Shown: positions 22,148 through 31,709, counted from the stretch's first letter. The stretch is DNA of 35,734 nt from an uncultured Eubacteriales bacterium (GCA_902475435.1 CABRZL010000015.1:1-35734); one strand, 5' to 3'. The notes: a model not told the origin generated them from the sequence alone. Program-made: numbers and translations.

Positions 22148-23161
22148 ATGGTTATTATTATGAAACCGGGCACCAGCAAAGAGCGGATTGCTGCATTAGC
22201 ACATGAGCTGGAAGTAAAAGGTTTAAAAGTTGGGATTACAAATGGTGTGGGATGCTCTATTTTGGGGCTGATTGGAGATACTACCACGCTGGATACCGAT
22301 GATTTAATGCTTCATGACGGAGTAGAGCGGGTCATGCGGGTTCAGGAACCCTATAAAAAAGCAAATCGAAAGTTCCACCCTGACGATACGGTAGTGGAGA
22401 TTGGCGATGCAAAAATTGGCGGTGGAAGATTTACGGTGATTGCAGGGCCATGCTCAGTAGAAGACGAAAAGCAGATTGTAGGTGTGGCTGAAGATGTGAA
22501 AAAAAGTGGAGCCAAGCTACTTCGCGGCGGTGCATTTAAGCCGAGAACCTCTCCTTATTCATTCCAAGGCATGGGTGTTCAGGGATTGGAGTTGCTGCTG
22601 AAGGCAAAAAAGGCCACAGGTCTGCCGATTGTTACAGAGATTATGAGTCCACGTTACTGCGAGATTTTCGAAAATACTGTAGATCTGGTGCAAATTGGCG
22701 CAAGAAATATGCAGAATTTTGATCTGTTAAAGGAAGTTGGAAAGATGTCCAAACCTGTGCTTTTGAAACGGGGCTTGGCGAACACCTATGAAGAGTGGAT
22801 TATGTCTGCGGAGTATATCATGTCCGAGGGCAATGAAAATGTAATTCTCTGCGAACGAGGAATTCGTACGTTTGAAACATATACCAGGAATACATTGGAT
22901 GTTTCCGCAATTCCCTGCCTTCGCAAAATGACGCATTTACCGATTATTGTAGATCCGAGCCATTCTGGTGGTGCGGCATGGTTAGTAGAGCCCTTAACGA
23001 TGGCCGCCATCGCGGCAGGAGCCGATGGAATTATTGTGGAGGTACACAATGATCCGCCTCATGCAAAGTGCGATGGAAAGCAAAGCTTGACGCCAGAGCA
23101 GTTTGACGAACTGATGAAAAAATCCAATGCGCTGGCACAGTTCATGGGAAAAACAGTATGA
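22148..23161 (+). CDS. aroF: 3-deoxy-7-phosphoheptulonate (DAHP) synthase
   Basis: It condenses phosphoenolpyruvate and erythrose-4-phosphate, the first shikimate pathway step. The 337-residue protein is the class I-beta type: a ferredoxin-like N-terminal regulatory domain (residues ~1-70) before the barrel, as in the Thermotoga enzyme, which is inhibited by Tyr and Phe. Catalytic motifs are AGPCS (99-103), KPRTSPYSFQG (131-141), EIMSP, and DPSHSGG near residue 270. AAAGGAG lies 9 bases before the ATG. It is the first gene after the attenuator. Its stop overlaps aroB by 4 bases. Feedback by Tyr/Phe is inferred from the domain, not shown. Confidence 0.97.
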   Translation: MVIIMKPGTSKERIAALAHELEVKGLKVGITNGVGCSILGLIGDTTTLDTDDLMLHDGVERVMRVQEPYKKANRKFHPDDTVVEIGDAKIGGGRFTVIAGPCSVEDEKQIVGVAEDVKKSGAKLLRGGAFKPRTSPYSFQGMGVQGLELLLKAKKATGLPIVTEIMSPRYCEIFENTVDLVQIGARNMQNFDLLKEVGKMSKPVLLKRGLANTYEEWIMSAEYIMSEGNENVILCERGIRTFETYTRNTLDVSAIPCLRKMTHLPIIVDPSHSGGAAWLVEPLTMAAIAAGADGIIVEVHNDPPHAKCDGKQSLTPEQFDELMKKSNALAQFMGKTV

Positions 23162-24231
23162 AAACTCTTCGAGTGAATATTCCGGGGCGGGCGTATGACA
23201 TTGTCTGTGAAAACGGGATTCTTGACCGGACAGGCGCGTTGTTGCGGCCTGTTCTGAAAGGGCGACTGGCAGTGGTGGTAACAGACTCCAATGTGGAACC
23301 CCTGTATGCCACCAGACTGGCACGAAGTCTCCATTTAGGAGGCTTCCAGACGGCAATTTTGGAGATCCCCGCCGGAGAATCCAGCAAAAGTCCGGAAGTT
23401 TTAGCGGAGCTTTGGGAACAGATGGCTGATCTGGGCCTTACCCGATCAGATGCAGTGGTTGCACTGGGCGGAGGCGTAGTGGGCGATCTTGCAGGCTTTG
23501 CAGCGGCCACAATCCTTCGAGGTGTAGATTTTGTTCAGGTGCCTACCACATTGCTTGCCCAGGTGGATTCTTCTGTGGGTGGCAAAGTGGCGGTGGACCT
23601 TCAAGCGGGGAAGAATTTGGCGGGGGCCTTCTATCAGCCCAAAATGGTGATTATGGATCCAGAGTGTTTAAAGACGTTGCCGGTTCGTGTATTTGCTGAC
23701 GGTATGGCAGAGGTCATTAAATACGGCTGTATCTGGGATGCTGCATTGTTTGACCGGATTTCCTCACTGGGCAGTCAGGAGCGGGTAATGGAACAGATTG
23801 GGACCATTGCGCTGCGATGCTGCGACATTAAGCGTCAAGTCGTAGAACAGGATGAGTTTGACACAGGGCTTCGGATGCTGCTCAATTTTGGTCATACCTT
23901 GGGGCACGTATATGAAAAGGCCTACAATTATGGGACTTATACGCATGGGGAGGCTGTAGCTGCTGGGATGGTGGCCGCAGCAAAATTGGGAACAGCGCTG
24001 GGGATTACGCCGGCAGGAACAGATCAGAAAATAGTCAGAGTGCTTACGCAATTTAAATTGCCTACCGCTATTTGTGCGCAAAAGCAGGATTATATAGAGA
24101 CACTTACAAAAGATAAGAAGAGTGATGGCACTGCAATTTCTCTGATTGTACTTGAAACAATCGGAAAAGCACGTGCGGTAAAAATGGATAAGGGCAGACT
24201 GATTGGCCTGCTCGGGGAGATTGGCTTATGA
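23158..24231 (+). CDS. aroB: 3-dehydroquinate synthase
   Basis: It converts DAHP to 3-dehydroquinate using NAD and a metal. The 357-residue protein has the NAD-binding ALGGGVVGDLAGFAA (residues ~102-116), GESSKS, the metal-ligand segments ADGMAEVIKYG and NFGHTLGHVYE, and THGEAVAAGM. The length is standard. Its ATG overlaps the aroF stop as ATGA, and its own stop overlaps aroA in the same way, so translation is probably coupled through the operon. Confidence 0.98.
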   Translation: MKTLRVNIPGRAYDIVCENGILDRTGALLRPVLKGRLAVVVTDSNVEPLYATRLARSLHLGGFQTAILEIPAGESSKSPEVLAELWEQMADLGLTRSDAVVALGGGVVGDLAGFAAATILRGVDFVQVPTTLLAQVDSSVGGKVAVDLQAGKNLAGAFYQPKMVIMDPECLKTLPVRVFADGMAEVIKYGCIWDAALFDRISSLGSQERVMEQIGTIALRCCDIKRQVVEQDEFDTGLRMLLNFGHTLGHVYEKAYNYGTYTHGEAVAAGMVAAAKLGTALGITPAGTDQKIVRVLTQFKLPTAICAQKQDYIETLTKDKKSDGTAISLIVLETIGKARAVKMDKGRLIGLLGEIGL

Positions 24232-25451
24232 ATGTGAAAATCATACCACAGCGGTTACATGGTACCATTACACCGCCGCCATCAAAATCCCAGGCCCATC
24301 GGGCGATCATAGCTGCGTCTTTGGCAGAAGGTAGAAGTTTTATGCAGAATGTAAGAGCATCTCAAGATATTACGGCCACGCTGGGGTGTATGACTGCGCT
24401 GGGGGCAAAAGCGGTTTGGCAAGATGATGCAATCGAGATTTGGGGCATTGGGGATCGGAGACAAACCGATATGCCCAGATTTGATTGCGGAGAATCAGGC
24501 TCAACGCTACGGTTCCTGATTCCGATCGCTTTGGCGATATCAGAAGGAGGAATATTCTGTGGCCGGGGGAGGCTGATGCGTCGGCCGCAAGATCCGTATT
24601 TTTCGATTTTTCAAGAAAAAGGAATTGCCTTTTCTCAGGGAAGTGATACACTTAGTATAAAAGGCAGTTTAACACCAGGTGAATTCCGGCTGCCAGGCAA
24701 TATCTCCAGCCAATTTATCACCGGGCTTCTATATGCGCTGCCGCTGCTGCACGGAGACAGCGAAATTATTCTGACGACAGAACTGGAGTCTTCTGGTTAT
24801 ATTGATATGACGGTAGATATGTTGCAGCAGTTTGGCGTTTTCCTGGAACGGACGAAGCGCGGATGGCATATACCCGGGAATCAGAAATATCAGCCCCAGA
24901 ATGTAGCAGTAGAAGCAGATTACAGCCAAGCGGCATTTTTTTATGCAGCAAAAGGACTTGGAAACGATATAAGAATTGAGGGGATGAATCCGGACTCTCA
25001 TCAAGGGGATAAGCGAATTCTGAACTTTGAAGCCCGCCTGAACGAGCCGGGGCTGGTGGAATTGGATGTACGGGAGTGCCCTGATTTGGTCCCGGCTCTG
25101 GCAGCAAGGGCGGCGTTCCGACCGGAACAGACCACCCATATTGTCAATGCAGGTCGTCTTCGCCTGAAAGAGAGTGATCGGCTTGCTGCCATTACAGCTG
25201 TGTTCCATTCTTTGGGAGCGGAGATTGTGGAGGAATCAGAAGGGCTGCTGATTTATGGGAAAGACAACCTTTATGGCGGTGTAACAGTGGATGCCTGGAA
25301 TGATCATCGGATTGCGATGATGACGGCAATTGCCGCTTCTCGCTGCAAAAATACAGTGACCATCACTGGAGCGGAATGTGTGCGTAAGTCCTATCCGTCT
25401 TTCTGGAAGGACTATATGGCTTTGGGCGGCAGACTGGAGATGATAGAATGA
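24228..25451 (+). CDS. aroA: 3-phosphoshikimate 1-carboxyvinyltransferase (EPSP synthase)
   Basis: It joins shikimate-3-phosphate with phosphoenolpyruvate. The 407-residue protein shows PPSKSQAHRAIIAASL at the N-terminus, GESGSTLRFLIPIAL, the substrate loop GNISSQFITGLLYALPLL, LKESDRLAAI and DAWNDHRIAMM. Overall length is about 20 residues shorter than the Escherichia coli enzyme, and the GESGSTLRF loop differs from its LGNAGTAMRP, so it belongs to a Gram-positive/clostridial branch. It sits between aroB and aroC with 4-base overlaps on both sides. Confidence 0.97.
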   Translation: MNVKIIPQRLHGTITPPPSKSQAHRAIIAASLAEGRSFMQNVRASQDITATLGCMTALGAKAVWQDDAIEIWGIGDRRQTDMPRFDCGESGSTLRFLIPIALAISEGGIFCGRGRLMRRPQDPYFSIFQEKGIAFSQGSDTLSIKGSLTPGEFRLPGNISSQFITGLLYALPLLHGDSEIILTTELESSGYIDMTVDMLQQFGVFLERTKRGWHIPGNQKYQPQNVAVEADYSQAAFFYAAKGLGNDIRIEGMNPDSHQGDKRILNFEARLNEPGLVELDVRECPDLVPALAARAAFRPEQTTHIVNAGRLRLKESDRLAAITAVFHSLGAEIVEESEGLLIYGKDNLYGGVTVDAWNDHRIAMMTAIAASRCKNTVTITGAECVRKSYPSFWKDYMALGGRLEMIE

Positions 25452-26503
25452 ATTACACCATTTTTGGGGAATCTCATGGACCGGCAATTGGCGTGGTATT
25501 GACAGACGTTCCACCGGGGATTGCGGTGGAGGAATCGTTTATTGCCCATGAACTTTCTCGCAGGGCCACAGGAAAAAACAGTTTGTCGACGGCCCGGCGG
25601 GAAAAGGATCATGTGGAGTTTCTTTCGGGTGTCTTTCAGGGCAGAACTACGGGCACGCCGCTTTGTATGATGATTCGAAATACCGATCAGCATTCGGGTG
25701 ACTATGCGGCCATTCGAGATTTAGCCCGGCCTGGCCATGCAGATCTTACTGGATTTGTACGCTATGAGGGTTATAACGATTATCGAGGGGGAGGCCATTT
25801 TTCGGGCAGACTTACAGCTCCCCTGGTCGCGGCCGGAGCAATTGCAAAACTGATTTTGAAGGAACATGATGTAGTGGCAGCGGCACATATTGCCTCCATA
25901 GGAGGAATCCTGGATGAAGCAGTAGATTATGCAAATCCGGATATGTTGTCTCTGCTTGTCTGCGGGGAAAAAGCGTTTCCCACACTCTCAGATTCAGCCG
26001 GAGAAAAAATGCAGACATTGATCCTTCAGTGCAGGCAGGAACAGGATTCGGTGGGCGGCTCGATTGAATGTGTGGTGACAGGGTTGCCGACAGGATTGGG
26101 GGCGCCAGACTTTGACAGGAATACAGAAACCATCTTTGCGCGGCACTTATTTGCCGTACCTGCGGTGAAGGGGCTTGAATTTGGAAGTGGGTTTTCTCTG
26201 GCGGAAATGCGGGGCAGCCAGGCAAATGATTCGTGGCGGCGAGGAGAACGGGGCCCTGTGACCAAGACAAATCATAACGGCGGTATCTTAGGCGGCATTA
26301 CCACAGGGATGCCAATTGTATTTCGAGTGGCGGTGAAACCAACCCCTTCGATTTCCCAAACGCAGAAAACCATCAATATGCAGACTGGGGAAGAGACCGA
26401 AATTTCTATTACTGGCCGCCACGACCCCTGTATTGTCCACCGGGCGGTGCCCGTAATAGAATCTGCTGCGGCATTGGCAGCAGCAGAGCTTATGAGACTG
26501 TAA
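25448..26503 (+). CDS. aroC: Chorismate synthase
   Basis: It makes chorismate from EPSP with reduced FMN. At 351 residues it has typical family length. Motifs: GESHGPAIGVVLTDVPPGI at the N-terminus, RRATGKNSLSTARREKDHVEFLSGVFQGRTTGTPL, RPGHADLTGFVRY, DYRGGGHFSGRLTAP, and GPVTKTNHNGGILGGITTG. The ATG overlaps the aroA stop by 4 bases; a 15-base gap with AGGAAGG separates it from pheA. Confidence 0.98.
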   Translation: MNYTIFGESHGPAIGVVLTDVPPGIAVEESFIAHELSRRATGKNSLSTARREKDHVEFLSGVFQGRTTGTPLCMMIRNTDQHSGDYAAIRDLARPGHADLTGFVRYEGYNDYRGGGHFSGRLTAPLVAAGAIAKLILKEHDVVAAAHIASIGGILDEAVDYANPDMLSLLVCGEKAFPTLSDSAGEKMQTLILQCRQEQDSVGGSIECVVTGLPTGLGAPDFDRNTETIFARHLFAVPAVKGLEFGSGFSLAEMRGSQANDSWRRGERGPVTKTNHNGGILGGITTGMPIVFRVAVKPTPSISQTQKTINMQTGEETEISITGRHDPCIVHRAVPVIESAAALAAAELMRL

Positions 26504-26518
26504 AGGAAGGCGATTCCG

Positions 26519-27685
26519 ATGAGTGAATTGGATACGATGCGCGGGGCGATTGACGAAATTGACAATCAGATTGTACATTTGTTTGAACGACGCATGGCGA
26601 TCACCCAGAGGGTAGGGGAATTTAAGCAGAAGAACCATATGCGTGTACTGGACAACCTTCGGCAAAAAGAAGTTTTGGAGAGCAAAGCGGCTCTTTTGCG
26701 GGATCCATCTCTGAAAACCGATGTAACATTGCTCTATGAAACGATTATGGGGATCTCAAGGCGACAGCAGCGAAGGATTGTCCGGGAAGGTGCGGAAGAA
26801 CCCAATTTTGCACGAATTCAGCGGATGCTGGAAGACCGGCGAGAACCGGTAGCGCATCCTGTGGTGGTTTATCAGGGAGAGCCAGGCGCTTATTCCGAAC
26901 AGGCATGTATCAATTTCTTTGGATCTGCTGTTGACGCGCGGGGGCGCAGTCAATTTGAGGATGTGTTTCTTGCGCTGCGGGAGGGGACGGCAGATTATGG
27001 TGTGGTTCCCATTGAGAATAATTCTACTGGCGCAATCCGGCAAATTTATGATCTGCTTTCTAAATATGAATTCTCTCTGGTAGGGGAGACCACGGTAAAG
27101 GTGGAACATTGTCTCGTGGCACCACCTGGCGCGACATTGGATACCATCACCCATGTCTATTCCCACGAGCAGGGGATTTTTCAGTCGGAGCAGTTCTTAA
27201 AGCAACATCCTAAGTGGATTGCCGTTCCATATTTAGATACAGCTGGCAGCGGCAAATATGTAGCCGAGACCGGGGATATCACCAAGGCTGCCATTTGTTC
27301 CGAACGGGCGGCGGAACTTTACGGACTTCAGATTTTAGCCAAGGGGATCAATTACAGCGCCATCAACACCACTCGGTTTGTGGTGGTCTCTCCTAAGATA
27401 GAATTGCGGGAAGGAGCGGACAAGATCAGCACGGTGTTGACTACGCCCCATGAATCTGGCTGCCTTCATGAGATCCTGGGGATTTTTGCTGTCAATGGGC
27501 TCAACATGGTGCGATTGGAGTCCAGGCCAATTCCGGGAAAGAGTTGGGAATACATGTTCTTTATTGAGTTTACCGGGAATCTGATGGCGGCGGGGATGGA
27601 AGGCGTTTTGCGGGAACTGTCCCAGACAGCGGCGGAATTTCGCGTGTTGGGCAATTTTAAGTCTAATTTGGAGATGCAGACGTGA
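26519..27685 (+). CDS. pheA: Bifunctional chorismate mutase/prephenate dehydratase (P-protein)
   Basis: It converts chorismate to prephenate and then to phenylpyruvate, the Phe branch. Residues ~1-85 form an AroQ-type chorismate mutase (MRGAIDEIDNQIVHLFERRMAITQRV). Residues ~115-295 are the prephenate dehydratase domain (YQGEPGAYSEQA, IENNSTGAI, INTTRFVVV). Residues ~305-380 are an ACT domain that senses Phe. The ACT domain retains ESRP, but the usual GALV is GCLH. At 388 residues the protein is close to the E. coli P-protein in length. It is placed inside the common shikimate operon, before aroK, which overlaps it by 4 bases. Confidence 0.96.
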   Translation: MSELDTMRGAIDEIDNQIVHLFERRMAITQRVGEFKQKNHMRVLDNLRQKEVLESKAALLRDPSLKTDVTLLYETIMGISRRQQRRIVREGAEEPNFARIQRMLEDRREPVAHPVVVYQGEPGAYSEQACINFFGSAVDARGRSQFEDVFLALREGTADYGVVPIENNSTGAIRQIYDLLSKYEFSLVGETTVKVEHCLVAPPGATLDTITHVYSHEQGIFQSEQFLKQHPKWIAVPYLDTAGSGKYVAETGDITKAAICSERAAELYGLQILAKGINYSAINTTRFVVVSPKIELREGADKISTVLTTPHESGCLHEILGIFAVNGLNMVRLESRPIPGKSWEYMFFIEFTGNLMAAGMEGVLRELSQTAAEFRVLGNFKSNLEMQT

Positions 27686-28182
27686 AAAATATTTATCTGA
27701 TTGGGATGATGAACTGCGGGAAATCCACTTGTGCCCGTCTTCTCCATACAGCGCTGGAATGCCCGAGTTTGGATACGGATTTGTATATTGAGAAAAAAAC
27801 CGGGATGACCATTTCGGAGATATTTAGCAAATTTGGAGAACAGTATTTTCGGGATCAGGAAACCGAAGTGTGTCGGGAACTGGAAAAAAGAGAGGGATTG
27901 GTGGTGGCCTGCGGCGGGGGGCTTCCGCTGCGGCAAGAGAATCGGAACTTGTTGAGACGAAGCGGGACAGTGATTTTTTTAAATCGGAATCCGGAGTGTA
28001 TGTACGATAAGGCGGATATGTCCGCGCGTCCTCTGGGGCAGCAAGGAAAAGAAGCATTCTTACAACGCTTCTCGCAGAGGGAACCGGTTTATCGGGCGGC
28101 GGCGCATATCGTGATTGGCGATTATCCCACGCCGGAACAGACTGTAGCAGAGATCTTAAGACAATTGGAGGAACAAAAATGA
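27682..28182 (+). CDS. aroK: Shikimate kinase
   Basis: It phosphorylates shikimate with ATP. The 166-residue protein has Walker A GMMNCGKST (residues ~7-15), the substrate-binding Asp/Arg segments LDTDLYIEKKTGMTISEIFSKFGEQYFRDQE and VVACGGGLPL, and a lid region around RPLGQQGKEAF. The fold and length are typical. It overlaps pheA and aroQ by 4 bases each. Confidence 0.95.
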   Translation: MKNIYLIGMMNCGKSTCARLLHTALECPSLDTDLYIEKKTGMTISEIFSKFGEQYFRDQETEVCRELEKREGLVVACGGGLPLRQENRNLLRRSGTVIFLNRNPECMYDKADMSARPLGQQGKEAFLQRFSQREPVYRAAAHIVIGDYPTPEQTVAEILRQLEEQK

Positions 28183-28622
28183 AATTTCTAGTGATAAATG
28201 GACCGAATTTGAACCTGTTAGGGTCTCGTGAACCAGAGATCTATGGAAAGGATGGGTATGAAGATCTGCTTCAACGCATCCATGCTTCGGCGGCCAGTAT
28301 GAATGTGGAAGTAGAAATTTATCAGTCTAACCATGAGGGGGCAATGATCGACAAGATCCACGCTGCAAAAGGAAACTTTGACGGTATAATCATCAATCCT
28401 GGAGCCTATTCTCATTATAGTTATGCTATTCTTGATGCGCTGAAAGCTGTGAATCTGCCGACAGTGGAGGTTCATCTCTCTAATATCCATAAGCGGGAGG
28501 AATTTCGACATAAGTCTGTGACAGCAGCAGGGTGCGATGGGCAGATATGTGGTCTGGGACAGTTTGGTTATGTGGCAGCCATGGGCTACCTGATCGAAAA
28601 GCTGAGCGGCAATGAAAGTTGA
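28179..28622 (+). CDS. aroQ: 3-dehydroquinate dehydratase, type II
   Basis: It dehydrates 3-dehydroquinate to 3-dehydroshikimate. The 147-residue protein is a type II (dodecameric) enzyme: INGPNLNLLGSREPEIYG with the catalytic Tyr loop, SNHEGAMIDKIH, INPGAYSHYS, EVHLSN with the active-site His, and RHKSVTAAGCDGQICGLGQFGY. It overlaps aroK by 4 bases and aroE by 11 bases. Confidence 0.97.
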   Translation: MKFLVINGPNLNLLGSREPEIYGKDGYEDLLQRIHASAASMNVEVEIYQSNHEGAMIDKIHAAKGNFDGIIINPGAYSHYSYAILDALKAVNLPTVEVHLSNIHKREEFRHKSVTAAGCDGQICGLGQFGYVAAMGYLIEKLSGNES

Positions 28623-29478
28623 ATATCACAATAGTACAGGCCTCCTGGCAGTGATTGGAGATCCCATTGCACATAGCCTTTCGCCGCTTTTGCAGAATAC
28701 AATGATTGCGGAATTGGGAATGGATGATCTGTATTTAGCCATTCAGGTGCCTCGCGGCGGGCTTCCTGATTTTCTTCAGGCAGCAAAGACCATCGGAATC
28801 CAGGGGTTTAACTTGACAATGCCTCATAAGGAGGATATTTTGCCGTATCTCTCGGATATCACGCGGGAAGCACAGCGTGCTGGAAGTGTCAATTCCGTAA
28901 GATTGCGGGATGGACAACTAGAGGGACACTCAACGGATGGAATAGGTTTTCACCGGGCACTGCTGGATCTGGGATATGAATTTCATGGACAAACAGTAGC
29001 CATTTTGGGGGCTGGTGGAGCGGCAAAGTCCATCGCCATGACAGCTGTTGACAGCGGTGCAGAACAAGTACGGATTTTAAATCGGACGCTTGAGAGAGCA
29101 ACGAATCTCTGCGTCGGTGAAAAAAAGATGGAGGCCTTTCCCATGGGACGGGCAGAGGAGGCTTTGGCAGATTCAGATATCGTTGTCAATACAACACCCA
29201 TAGGCATGGAGGGGACGAAGAATGACGGAGCGTTTTCCTTTCTCCGAGCACTGAAACCGGGAGCGTTGGCGATAGACTGTATTTATGCCCCGGCTATGAC
29301 CCCGTTTATGTTGGAGGCGAAAAAGCAGGGACATCCTGTGGCCAATGGGATAGGGATGTTGGTATATCAGGCGATCTACGCTTATGCCTTTTTTCGGCAG
29401 ATGACATTGGAGGAAAATACGGTGTCCAAGCTGGGGAGCCTGTTGCTGGAGGTTTCAGGTATTTCACCGAGAGGATAA
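28612..29478 (+). CDS. aroE: Shikimate dehydrogenase
   Basis: It reduces 3-dehydroshikimate to shikimate with NADPH. The 288-residue protein has the substrate-binding GDPIAHSLSPLLQNTM, the catalytic Lys in NLTMPHKE, Asp in STDG, the cofactor loop LGAGGAAKSIAM, and the NRT segment often seen in NADP-dependent members. It is the last gene of the operon; no hairpin terminator follows in the next 130 bases. The ATG overlaps aroQ by 11 bases and its binding site is weak, so translation probably relies on coupling. Confidence 0.97.
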   Translation: MKVEYHNSTGLLAVIGDPIAHSLSPLLQNTMIAELGMDDLYLAIQVPRGGLPDFLQAAKTIGIQGFNLTMPHKEDILPYLSDITREAQRAGSVNSVRLRDGQLEGHSTDGIGFHRALLDLGYEFHGQTVAILGAGGAAKSIAMTAVDSGAEQVRILNRTLERATNLCVGEKKMEAFPMGRAEEALADSDIVVNTTPIGMEGTKNDGAFSFLRALKPGALAIDCIYAPAMTPFMLEAKKQGHPVANGIGMLVYQAIYAYAFFRQMTLEENTVSKLGSLLLEVSGISPRG

Positions 29479-29497
29479 TTTTGTAAATGTTTTGTTG

Positions 29498-29526
29498 TTG
29501 ACTTATACATTTTATTTCTATATTTT
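29498..29526 (+). promoter_or_regulatory. Promoter of the first transglutaminase-SLH gene
   Basis: TTGACT (29498-29503), a 17-base spacer and TATTTT (29521-29526), in a strongly AT-rich stretch 83 bases before the gene. Lacking an upstream terminator, read-through from aroE is also possible. Confidence 0.65.
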
Positions 29527-29608
29527 ATATATATACTCTAAAATGGATTGGATGGATTTGGCTCTGACTTAGTAACAAGAAGAGCGAATGATAAAAGGAG
29601 AGAGGACA

Positions 29609-31621
29609 ATGAAATATAGTAGGAAAATCACAAGTTGGCTGTTGATATTGGCTATGTTTGTTGGAATCTTTGCCACAGTACCGGCATATGCAGCGGATTC
29701 CTCGGGCGCAGAAACACCGCTGCCTTTGGCGGATCTAGGTGGTTCCGAAGAAAACGACCAAAAAGATGCGTTCATAGGATGGACCAATGATGCACTTCCG
29801 CAGTCAACAATGAAAGAACTGATTAACAGTCAGAAACTTCATCCGCAGCGTACCGGCTATGTGGAGCTGGACAACAGAATTGATGAGATTCTGGAGCCCT
29901 ATGCCGATCAGGATGCCTATACCAAGATTCAGGCGATCTATGAATGGGCAATCAAGAATGTAGTGTATACCCATAATGGATACGGTATGGTAGAGGGTGC
30001 TACGAACCAATACGATTATCTTACAAGAACCTTCTATGTGGAAGAAATGACCTATGAGGAAGGGCTGGAACATGCCATTCCGGATAAGGTGGTTAACCAC
30101 GCATCTTATGCCCTGTTTGAGTACAAAGGCGCTTGTTATGACTATGCATCCCTCATGGCTGTTGCAATCCGCCATATTGGAATCAATGCTTATGTACATA
30201 CTGGCTATTGGATTTTAGAGAGCGACGGATCTAAATACAACCATCATGGCTGGACAGAGATTGAGTTGGATGGAAAACTCTATATCATTGATCCTCAGCG
30301 GGAAGCCCGTTATACGCAAAAAATGGGCGCTAACTACAACATTTATTTTGGAATTCCACATGAAAACGGTGCAGACTGGCGGTACTGGAGTCCTGATACG
30401 GAGGCAAATGCAGAACGTGATGCGCTCTTTAAGTCTGTAATGGATCCTCGTGTAGATCCTGGCGCTCCGGTAGGACCTGGCTCTGACTACGATCCAAACC
30501 CCGATCCTGGCTCCGATCCTGATGCAGAAACTGTTACCCTTCAAATTAAGATTACAGGCAATGGAACGGTAACCTGTGATGCGGCTTCCACAGGAGATAA
30601 TACATACCAGGTTAAAACTGGGGATAAGATTCATTTAGAGGCGGTTCCTGGAGAGAACAGCGCATTTAGAGGCTGGTGGGATAAAAACAAGCGAGATTAT
30701 CTGCTGGCAACAAATCCTGCCTTTGAAAGTGCAGCGCAAATATCTGCGGACGAGGGAGTTACATTCTTTATTGACGATTCCCTTGTAATTTCCAATGGTG
30801 TTGTTCTGATTGAAGCCGTATTTGAGAATACTTCAGATTTGACGATTGTGAGTTCCAGATCCGGCGCTGTTAAGAGTGACGGTACAGAAGTAGCTCCAGT
30901 ACAAGAGCATTTGATTGGCGATCAGGTGAATCTGACAGCTGAACCGGAAGATGGGAAGTCTTTTACCGGCTGGTATGATGCAGAGGGAAAATGCCTAAGT
31001 ACTGAGACTGAATATTCCTTTACCATGCCCACGACGGATACCGTGATTTATGCCCTGTTTGAGGGGGATGTGTTCTGTGATATTGCAGCGGATGTCTGGT
31101 ATTTAGACGATGTGATGGAAGCAGTAGAGCGGGGCCTTGTGGTTGGCGTAACGCCGGTAACATTTGAGGGCGACAGGCTCTACACGCGAGCTATGACGGT
31201 AGTGATGTTGGCACGGCTGGAGCAGGCAGATGTAGACAATGCAGAGCCGGCGCCGTTCGTAGATGTAGACGCTGATGCATGGTTTGCGAAGTCGATTAAC
31301 TGGGCATATGCCAACGGGATTATTACAGGCCGGGATGAGACGACCTTTGATCCGGATGCAAGCGTCACACGTGAGGAGTTCTTCGCAATGGTGGTGCGCT
31401 ACCTGAACTGGAAGGGGTATCAGGTAGAGGGCGCAGAGCTTGAATATACGGATGTGGATCAAATTACGTTTGCGGAGGATTTGATTGAACAGGCTCAAGC
31501 CATGGGACTGATCCAAGGCGATACAAACGGTGCATTACGCCCCAGAGATAACCTGCTCCGCAGTGAAGGCGCGACGGTTATGGTGCGTGTGGCACGTTAT
31601 ATGGATGCCACACAACCCTGA
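29609..31621 (+). CDS. Secreted transglutaminase-like protein with InlB-type repeats and SLH domains
   Basis: The 670-residue protein has a signal peptide (residues ~1-27, MKYSRKITSWLLILAMFVGI). A transglutaminase-like domain follows with a likely catalytic triad: Cys in KGACYDYASLMAV, His in HHGWTEIEL and Asp in IIDPQRE. Then come a Pro/Asp/Gly-rich linker (DPGAPVGPGSDYDPNPDPGS), two bacterial repeat modules (GW motifs FRGWWD and FTGWYD), and three SLH domains (WYLDDVMEAVERGL, WFAKSINWAYANGI, LIEQAQAMGLIQG). It is expected to be held on the cell wall by SLH domains and to act as a cysteine protease or crosslinking enzyme. The start is ATG at 29609 after AAAAGGAGAGAGG; the in-frame ATG at 29588 is discarded. 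The substrate is unknown. Confidence 0.88.
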   Translation: MKYSRKITSWLLILAMFVGIFATVPAYAADSSGAETPLPLADLGGSEENDQKDAFIGWTNDALPQSTMKELINSQKLHPQRTGYVELDNRIDEILEPYADQDAYTKIQAIYEWAIKNVVYTHNGYGMVEGATNQYDYLTRTFYVEEMTYEEGLEHAIPDKVVNHASYALFEYKGACYDYASLMAVAIRHIGINAYVHTGYWILESDGSKYNHHGWTEIELDGKLYIIDPQREARYTQKMGANYNIYFGIPHENGADWRYWSPDTEANAERDALFKSVMDPRVDPGAPVGPGSDYDPNPDPGSDPDAETVTLQIKITGNGTVTCDAASTGDNTYQVKTGDKIHLEAVPGENSAFRGWWDKNKRDYLLATNPAFESAAQISADEGVTFFIDDSLVISNGVVLIEAVFENTSDLTIVSSRSGAVKSDGTEVAPVQEHLIGDQVNLTAEPEDGKSFTGWYDAEGKCLSTETEYSFTMPTTDTVIYALFEGDVFCDIAADVWYLDDVMEAVERGLVVGVTPVTFEGDRLYTRAMTVVMLARLEQADVDNAEPAPFVDVDADAWFAKSINWAYANGIITGRDETTFDPDASVTREEFFAMVVRYLNWKGYQVEGAELEYTDVDQITFAEDLIEQAQAMGLIQGDTNGALRPRDNLLRSEGATVMVRVARYMDATQP

Positions 31622-31709
31622 GTTTAAGGCGGTCGACTCGATTTGTGGATCCATATTGGCTCTGCAAACCGGAATGCGTTCCCGTATAAATGTACTAGAG
31701 AAATGACAA

